A DNA stretch of 64,000 nt from the NCBI RefSeq assembly GCF_017302315.1, contig NZ_JAFLDT010000012.1, positions 1 to 64,000 on the forward strand, in the 5' to 3' direction. Source of the stretch: Zoogloea sp. (lineage in GTDB: Bacteria > Pseudomonadota > Gammaproteobacteria > Burkholderiales > Rhodocyclaceae). Shown here piece after piece: positions 59,364 to 64,000 of the stretch. The position numbers and the translations under genes were made by a program. Position 1 is the stretch's first letter. Each line of letters starts with the position of its first letter. Below the pieces are notes generated by a model. It saw nothing but the letters and a program-made list of their open reading frames with translations, did no database searches and was not told where the DNA came from.

Positions 59364-59960
59364 ATGAACGAAGCCCTGATGATTTCGAACGTCCTGCTGT
59401 GGGTCGCGGTCCTGGCCGCCCTCGTGGGCCTCTTTGCCCTGGCCCGCCAGATCGGCGTGCTCTATGAACGCGTTGCCCCCATGGGCGCCCTGATGATGGA
59501 CACCGGCCCCAAGGTTGGCGAGGCCTCGCCGGTCTTCGACCTGCCGGCCCTGGTGGGCAACACCCGCGTCACCATCGGCCGCCCCGGCGACAAGAGCACC
59601 CTGCTGTTCTTCCTGTCGCCCACCTGCCCGGTGTGCAAGAAGCTGCTGCCCATCCTGCGCTCGGTGAACAACACCGAGAAGGACTGGCTGCGGGTGATCC
59701 TCACCTCCGACGGCGAACAGCCCGAGCACCTGGCCTTCTACGAGAAGGCCGACCTGAAGGAATTCCCCTACGTCCTGTCCAGCGAGCCGGGCATCGCCTA
59801 CCGCGTCGCCAAGCTGCCCTACGCCGTGCTGCTCAACGAGCACGGCCGGGTGGTGGCCAAGGGGCTGGTGAACTCCCGCGAGCAACTGGAAAGCCTGTTC
59901 ACCGCCAAGGAGATGGGCGTGGCCTCGGTGCAGGAGTTCATCGACCACCAACACGCCTGA
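59364..59960 (+). CDS. aauD: MauD/AauD-type membrane-anchored thiol-disulfide protein
   Basis: The 198-aa protein has one N-terminal membrane helix (MISNVLLWVAVLAALVGLFALA) and a periplasmic thioredoxin-like domain with active site SPTCPVCKKLL (C88, C91). The domain also has LLFFLSPT and YAVLLNEHGRVVAKGLVNSREQLESL. MauD-type proteins are needed for correct disulfide formation in the cysteine-rich light chain. It is third gene of the aau operon, 27 bp before the light-chain gene. Confidence 0.93.
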   Translation: MNEALMISNVLLWVAVLAALVGLFALARQIGVLYERVAPMGALMMDTGPKVGEASPVFDLPALVGNTRVTIGRPGDKSTLLFFLSPTCPVCKKLLPILRSVNNTEKDWLRVILTSDGEQPEHLAFYEKADLKEFPYVLSSEPGIAYRVAKLPYAVLLNEHGRVVAKGLVNSREQLESLFTAKEMGVASVQEFIDHQHA

Positions 59961-59987
59961 GCGCCCCCGAACCCAAGGAGAGAAGAC

Positions 59988-60521
59988 ATGAAATGGCTGG
60001 ATGATCTATTTGAGCGGAAGACCCGCAAGGTGGCGCAGCAGAGCTCCCGGCGCGGCGCCCTGATCCGCATCGGCAAGCTGATGGTGGGCACCGCCTTCGT
60101 GCTTCCGGTGCTGCCCTTCGACCGCAGCGCCCAGGCCGCCGCCGGCGCCGCCCGCAAGGCCGCCAACGCCAAGCCCGGCGAGACCGACTGCGAATACTGG
60201 CGCTACTGTGCACAGGACGGCTACCTGTGCTCCTGCTGTGGCGGCAGCGCCAACACCTGCCCGCCGGGTACCGAGGCCTCCAAGGTGGCGTGGATCGGCA
60301 CCTGTCGCAACCCGGACGACGGCAAGGACTACCTCATCAGCTACAACGACTGCTGCGGCAAGACCGCCTGCGGACGCTGCCTGTGCAACACCAACGAGCG
60401 GGAACGGCCGGCCTACCGGATGGGCGTGCATAACGACATCAACTGGTGCATGTCCAACGACTCGTCCATGTTCCATTGCACGCTGGCCGCCGTCGTCGGC
60501 GTGGCGGACGGGCAGGGCTGA
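59988..60521 (+). CDS. aauA: Aromatic amine dehydrogenase light subunit (tryptophan tryptophylquinone)
   Basis: The 177-aa precursor has a long twin-arginine-type leader (SSRRGALIRIGKLMVGTAFVLP). The mature part has 14 cysteines. The TTQ-forming tryptophans are W102 (AWIGTCRNP) and W153 (INWCMSND), 51 residues apart as in Alcaligenes faecalis AADH. The catalytic base D121 (NDCCGKTACGRCLCN), D77 (AQDGY) and T165 (FHCT) are all in matching positions. The extended match to AADH, more than to methylamine dehydrogenase, supports use of phenylethylamine, tyramine and similar amines. No azurin or amicyanin gene is next to it; two cytochrome genes follow instead. Confidence 0.95.
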   Translation: MKWLDDLFERKTRKVAQQSSRRGALIRIGKLMVGTAFVLPVLPFDRSAQAAAGAARKAANAKPGETDCEYWRYCAQDGYLCSCCGGSANTCPPGTEASKVAWIGTCRNPDDGKDYLISYNDCCGKTACGRCLCNTNERERPAYRMGVHNDINWCMSNDSSMFHCTLAAVVGVADGQG

Positions 60522-60528
60522 GGCGGTC

Positions 60529-60990
60529 ATGCGCAGCCTGCTTGCCTTCTTCCTGAGCGCTGCCGCCCTCCCGGTGGTGGCTGCCGACGGTGCCGCGGTG
60601 TTTGCCGCCCACTGCGCGGTATGCCATCAGCCGGGCGGGGTCGGCCTGCCCGGCCTGGCGCCCCCGCTGGCCGGCACCCTCGGCGAACGCCTGCAGGTGG
60701 CGGGCCGGGGCTACCTGCCGCGGGTCGTCACCCACGGCATGGTCGGCCCCATCACCGTCCAGGGGCAGCGCTACACCGGGGCCATGCCGCCCTTTGCCGC
60801 CCAGCTGCCCGACGATGCCCTGGCGGCCGTCCTCAACCATGTGCTCGACGGCTTCAACGCCGGCGCCCTGCCCGAGGGGCATCAGCCCTACACGGCAGCG
60901 GAGCTGGCCGAGGCGCGGGCCGAACGCCTGGGGCCCAACGACGTGCGCAAGCTGCGTGACGGGGCCGTGCGCAAGGGGAGCGGATCATGA
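60529..60990 (+). CDS. Cytochrome c of the aau operon (first)
   Basis: The ATG at 60529 gives a 153-aa precursor with signal peptide (MRSLLAFFLSAAALPVVA) and one haem site HCAVCH (C29, C32, H33). A methionine ligand is likely in YTGAMPPFAAQ, within the pattern TVQGQRYTGAMPPF of monohaem class I cytochromes associated with dehydrogenases. The C terminus is Arg-rich. It starts 7 bp after aauA and overlaps the next cytochrome gene by 4 bp, so it is a candidate electron acceptor for the amine dehydrogenase. Confidence 0.9.
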   Translation: MRSLLAFFLSAAALPVVAADGAAVFAAHCAVCHQPGGVGLPGLAPPLAGTLGERLQVAGRGYLPRVVTHGMVGPITVQGQRYTGAMPPFAAQLPDDALAAVLNHVLDGFNAGALPEGHQPYTAAELAEARAERLGPNDVRKLRDGAVRKGSGS

Positions 60991-61436
60991 AGCCCACCCC
61001 GGTACTCTCCCGCCTGGCCCTGCTGGCCGCGGCCTTGCTGCTGTCGGGCAGCGCCCTGGCCGATGCCAACCTGGCGGCACGCCGCCAGTACATCCTCCAC
61101 TGCACCGGCTGTCACCAGGCCGATGGCAGCGGGGTGCCGTCGGGCGGCGTGCCCGACATGCGCTCGCAGCTCGGCCACTTTCTCAAGGTGCCCGAGGGGC
61201 GGGCCTTCCTGGTGAAGGTGCCCGGCACCTCCAACGCTGCGCTCTCCAATGCCGACATTGCCCGCCTCCTCAACTGGATGCTGCGCAGCTTCTCCGCCTC
61301 CACCCTGCCGGCCGACTTTGCGCCGTACACCGAAAGCGAGGTGACCGCCCTGCGCGGCGCACCGCTGGACGACGTGGCGGCAGCCCGGGCGACCGTGGTG
61401 AGCCGGCTGGCGGAGCAGGGCATCGTCATCCGCTAG
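60987..61436 (+). CDS. Cytochrome c of the aau operon (second)
   Basis: The 149-aa precursor has a signal peptide (MKPTPVLSRLALLAAALLLSGSALA) and one haem motif HCTGCH (C39, C42, H43) in QYILHCTGCHQADGSGVPSGGVPDMRSQLGHFL. Its likely methionine ligand lies further on (NWMLRSF or PDM). It resembles the small cytochromes encoded after light-chain genes in aau clusters. The 4-bp overlap with the preceding gene indicates coupled translation, perhaps for a two-cytochrome relay. Confidence 0.88.
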   Translation: MKPTPVLSRLALLAAALLLSGSALADANLAARRQYILHCTGCHQADGSGVPSGGVPDMRSQLGHFLKVPEGRAFLVKVPGTSNAALSNADIARLLNWMLRSFSASTLPADFAPYTESEVTALRGAPLDDVAAARATVVSRLAEQGIVIR

Positions 61437-61470
61437 CCACCGATTCAATTCTTCGACAGGGAGTCACATC

Positions 61471-62847
61471 ATGAAAAGAAACGCCTACCTCTCCTTCCGG
61501 CCCCGGGCCCTGGGCTGTGCCCTGGCCCTGGCCTTCTCCATGTCGGCCCAGGCCGCGGTGAGCGAGCAGGACGCTGCCCGCCTCGGCAAGGACCTCACCC
61601 CCGTCGGCGCCGAAAAGGCGGCCAGCAAGGACGGCAGCATCCCCGCCTGGGACGGTGGCCTCAGCAAGGTGCCGGCAGGCTGGAAGCCCGGCCGCCTCGA
61701 CCCCTACGCCGCCGACAAGCCCCTCTATTCGGTGGATGCCAGCAATCTGGACAAGTATGCCGACCGGCTGCCCCCGGGCCAGGCCGCGCTGATCAAGGCC
61801 TACAAGGGTTACAAGCTCGACGTCTATCCGACCCGCCGCAGCTGCCCGGCCACCGACCTGGTGGCCGAGCGCAGCAAGAAGAACGCGACCTTCGCCAAGA
61901 TCGGCGATGACGGATGGCGCCTGGAGCAGGCCCACACCGCCGGCGTGCCCTTCCCGATCCCGAAGAGCGGCGTCGAAGTGCTGTGGAACTACAAGACCCG
62001 CTACACCGGCCTGGGCCGCCGCGCCCAGATCGCCGCCCTGATGCCCGAGAAGGACGGCAGCATCGTCGAGCTACGCCAGTGGGCCTTTGAGCTCTACCCC
62101 TTCAATGATCCCAAGACCAACACCCTGAAGGATCTGGAGGGCATCGACTCCAAGCTGCTGTTCGACGTGCTCAGCCCCCCGTCCCGGGCCGGCGAGGGCT
62201 ATCTGATCCACGCCTACCTGGACAAGCCCCAGGACGCCTGGATCTACTTTCCGGGCCAGCGCCGGGTGCGCCGCTCGCCCACCTTCGCCTATGACAACCC
62301 CATCGCCGGCTTCGACAACCTGTACTTCGTGGACCAGATCAACATGTTCACCGGCGCCCCCGACCGCTACGACCTGAAGCTGGTCGGCAAGAAGGAGATG
62401 CTGGTTCCGTACAACAGCTACAAGCTGATCGACAAGAAGAACAAGTTCAAGGACATGCTCGGACCCGAGTACGTGAAGCGTGACTTCATGCGCTATGAGA
62501 ACCATCGGGTGTGGGTGGTGGAGGCCACCGTCAAGGGCGACAAGCGCCACAGCTTTGCCAAGCGCGTGTTCTACATCGACGAGGACTCCTGGGCCCTGCT
62601 GCACGTGGATATGTATGACGCCAAGGGCAACCTGTGGCGCGTGCAGGAAGGCAGCCTGTGGGCTGCGCCGGATGTGGGAGCGTGCATGTCCTACGAGTAC
62701 CAGATGTACGACCTGGTGGCCCGCCGCTACGTGACCGACAACTGGACCGCCGAGGGCGAAGTGCTGGATCTCACCGCCGGCAAGGAAGGCCGCGTCAACG
62801 CCGGTACCTTCAGCCAGGACGAGCTGCGCCGCCGCGGCGAGCGCTGA
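61471..62847 (+). CDS. DUF1329-family outer-membrane-associated protein
   Basis: The 458-aa precursor has a signal peptide ending AQA and the conserved DUF1329 features: LGKDLTPVGAEKAASKDGSIPAWDGGL and YPTRRSCPATD. Later blocks are FYIDEDSWALLHVDMYDAKGNLWRVQEG and DLTAGKEGRVNAGTFSQDELRRRGER. The fold is LolA/LolB-like, suggesting handling of a hydrophobic molecule. It is almost always paired with DUF1302, as here (44 bp to the next start). In aromatic and amine degraders the pair is often co-regulated with the catabolic genes; transport of the hydrophobic substrate across the outer membrane is a guess. Confidence 0.92.
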   Translation: MKRNAYLSFRPRALGCALALAFSMSAQAAVSEQDAARLGKDLTPVGAEKAASKDGSIPAWDGGLSKVPAGWKPGRLDPYAADKPLYSVDASNLDKYADRLPPGQAALIKAYKGYKLDVYPTRRSCPATDLVAERSKKNATFAKIGDDGWRLEQAHTAGVPFPIPKSGVEVLWNYKTRYTGLGRRAQIAALMPEKDGSIVELRQWAFELYPFNDPKTNTLKDLEGIDSKLLFDVLSPPSRAGEGYLIHAYLDKPQDAWIYFPGQRRVRRSPTFAYDNPIAGFDNLYFVDQINMFTGAPDRYDLKLVGKKEMLVPYNSYKLIDKKNKFKDMLGPEYVKRDFMRYENHRVWVVEATVKGDKRHSFAKRVFYIDEDSWALLHVDMYDAKGNLWRVQEGSLWAAPDVGACMSYEYQMYDLVARRYVTDNWTAEGEVLDLTAGKEGRVNAGTFSQDELRRRGER

Positions 62848-62890
62848 TCCCGCCCCCCAGCCAACGATCCTTACCCAGGAGTTTTCCATC

Positions 62891-64000
62891 ATGAAGACAA
62901 AGGCGATTTCCCGTCGCCGGGCCGGCTTCGGCCTGGCTCCGGCCACCCTGGCCGTGGCGGCGGCCCTGTCGGCCTGGTCCGACCCCTCCCAGGCCTTCCG
63001 TTTCGGCAGCGAGGAGGGCCTCTCGGGCAGCTTCGACTCGATCGTGTCCTTCGGCGCCATCCGGCGCATGTCGTCGCCGGATTCCCGCATCATCGGCAAC
63101 GACAGCGGCGGCACCAACCGGGGTTCCAACACCCAGTTACAGGCGCGCCAGGGCAGCAATGGCTACGCCAACGCCGATTTCAACTACACCAATTTCGACG
63201 ACGGCACCCTCAACTACAAGAAGGGCGACATCGTCTCCATGGCCCTCAAGGGCACCCACGACCTGGCCCTGAAGGCACCGGAGGGCTGGAGTGCCCTGGC
63301 GCGGGTCTACTGGGTGCATGATTTCAAGGCCGATCAGACCCGCCGCACCGATGTCACCGAATCATCGGCCACCTCCCGGGCCAACCTGCTGGATGCGTGG
63401 GTGGCCAAGGAGATCCGCTACGGCGAGCAGCGCGGCAAGCTCAAGCTGGGCAACCAGGTGATCTCCTGGGGTGAGGACATCTTCATCCTCGGCGGGGTGA
63501 ACCAGATCAACGCCATCGACCTGCAGAAGTTCCACGTGCCCGGCACCCAGATCAAGGAGGTCTTCATTCCGGCGCCGATGGCCTCCTGGTCGGGCAGCCT
63601 GACCGAGCACTTGGGCATGGAGGCCTACTACCAGTTCGCCTGGAACAGCTTCAAGTTCGATCCGGTGGGCACCTTCTTCTCGGGCGCCGACGTGATCGGC
63701 CAGGGCAACCGGGTGGCCTACTATCCGACCTCCATCTGCAACGACTTCGCCCTGCCGACGCCCTGTGGCGACCGCTCCGGCCTGACCGACCGGCAGATGC
63801 TCCTCAACGGCACGGCCGTGCCCTACCTGGGCCAGGCCAAGCCCAAGCAGGGCGGTCAGTACGGGGTCAACTTCCGTTACAACGCCGAATCCATCGACAC
63901 CGAATTCGCCTTCACCTACCAGCGCTATCACGACAAGCTGCCCTTCCTGGGCTTCACCGGCAGCGACGCGGGGGCGGTCACCGGCTACTTCCTGGCCTAC
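62891..64000 (+). CDS. DUF1302-family outer-membrane protein, cut by window end
   Basis: The start ATG at 62891 follows an AGGAG site. The visible 370 residues include a signal sequence (SRRRAGFGLAPATLAVAAALSAWSDPSQA) and the DUF1302 pattern FRFGSEEGLSGSFDSIVSFGAIRRM. The characteristic GNQVISWGEDIFILGGVNQINAIDLQKFHVPGTQIKEVF follows, with alternating beta strands typical of an outer-membrane barrel. Family members are about 550-650 aa, so the C-terminal third lies outside the window. It is paired with DUF1329 upstream and is the last visible gene of the aau region. Confidence 0.9.
   Translation, partial: MKTKAISRRRAGFGLAPATLAVAAALSAWSDPSQAFRFGSEEGLSGSFDSIVSFGAIRRMSSPDSRIIGNDSGGTNRGSNTQLQARQGSNGYANADFNYTNFDDGTLNYKKGDIVSMALKGTHDLALKAPEGWSALARVYWVHDFKADQTRRTDVTESSATSRANLLDAWVAKEIRYGEQRGKLKLGNQVISWGEDIFILGGVNQINAIDLQKFHVPGTQIKEVFIPAPMASWSGSLTEHLGMEAYYQFAWNSFKFDPVGTFFSGADVIGQGNRVAYYPTSICNDFALPTPCGDRSGLTDRQMLLNGTAVPYLGQAKPKQGGQYGVNFRYNAESIDTEFAFTYQRYHDKLPFLGFTGSDAGAVTGYFLAY

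Noticed and set aside
1-64000. CRISPR array, rRNA, tRNA or prophage genes
   Set aside because: No regularly spaced repeats, no tRNA cloverleaf or rRNA signature and no phage structural genes were recognised by eye. A dedicated search would be needed for certainty.

Overview
The window comes from a high-GC betaproteobacterium. My inference is Rhodocyclales (Zoogloeaceae/Azoarcus/Thauera-like). The reasons are a Ca-type quinoprotein ethanol dehydrogenase with PedF cytochromes, an aromatic amine dehydrogenase (aau) cluster, PHB turnover, many FecI/TonB iron genes and paired AcoR-type regulators. No rRNA, tRNA or CRISPR array was seen.

Left end (1-6.2 kb): the first ~1.3 kb looks chimeric. A partial + strand secretin-like fragment, an internal sulfatase/LTA-synthase-like fragment and the N-terminal third of a PxpB/KipI protein are joined in frame, one joint lying inside an 18-bp shared sequence. 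To the right is a coherent operon (DUF1445/D-glutamate-cyclase-like, MFS importer, glutamate dehydrogenase, PxpB start) with a divergent LysR regulator, read here as D-glutamate/5-oxoproline catabolism. Next (6.3-11.5 kb) is a FecI/FecR/TonB-receptor surface-signalling operon ending in a DJ-1/PfpI-YHS fusion. A CsgG/DUF4810/DUF799 lipoprotein operon, an ATPase remnant and hipBA follow (11.9-16.1 kb).

The most striking accessory locus is at 16.2-21.3 kb, beside an IS66 transposase remnant. A leftward four-gene operon encodes a two-domain multi-ubiquitin protein, an E2-like protein, a JAB-E1 fusion and a small DUF6527-like zinc protein. It is divergent from a tightly overlapping three-gene operon for a sigma factor, a small helical protein and an ImmA/IrrE metallopeptidase. 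This is a bacterial ubiquitin-like conjugation system (Bil/Bub-related) with a candidate dedicated control arm.

The middle (21.6-42.5 kb) holds metabolic and stress genes: EamA transporter, patatin, GST, intracellular PHB depolymerase, alpha-hydroxy-acid oxidase, a catecholate TonB receptor with PiuC, a ferric ABC binding protein, YafY/VOC, bestrophin, Cti, and acuR/acuI with an MFS. A ~250-bp dispersed repeat built on palindromic GGCGACTTCAGTCGCC arms occurs in this half. One copy is split by a 159-bp MITE-like element with inverted ends and a 6-bp target duplication.

The right third (42.5-64 kb) is a periplasmic quinoprotein oxidation region. It holds PedF, pentapeptide protein, exaA, a NarL-type two-component system, several monohaem cytochromes, two AcoR-type sigma54 activators, and a PedF/substrate-binding/beta-propeller operon. 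An AraC regulator and aauBEDA follow, with two cytochromes, DUF1329 and DUF1302 running off the end. Two near-consensus sigma54 promoters and a recurring 17-bp palindrome suggest that the AcoR-type regulators control this region.
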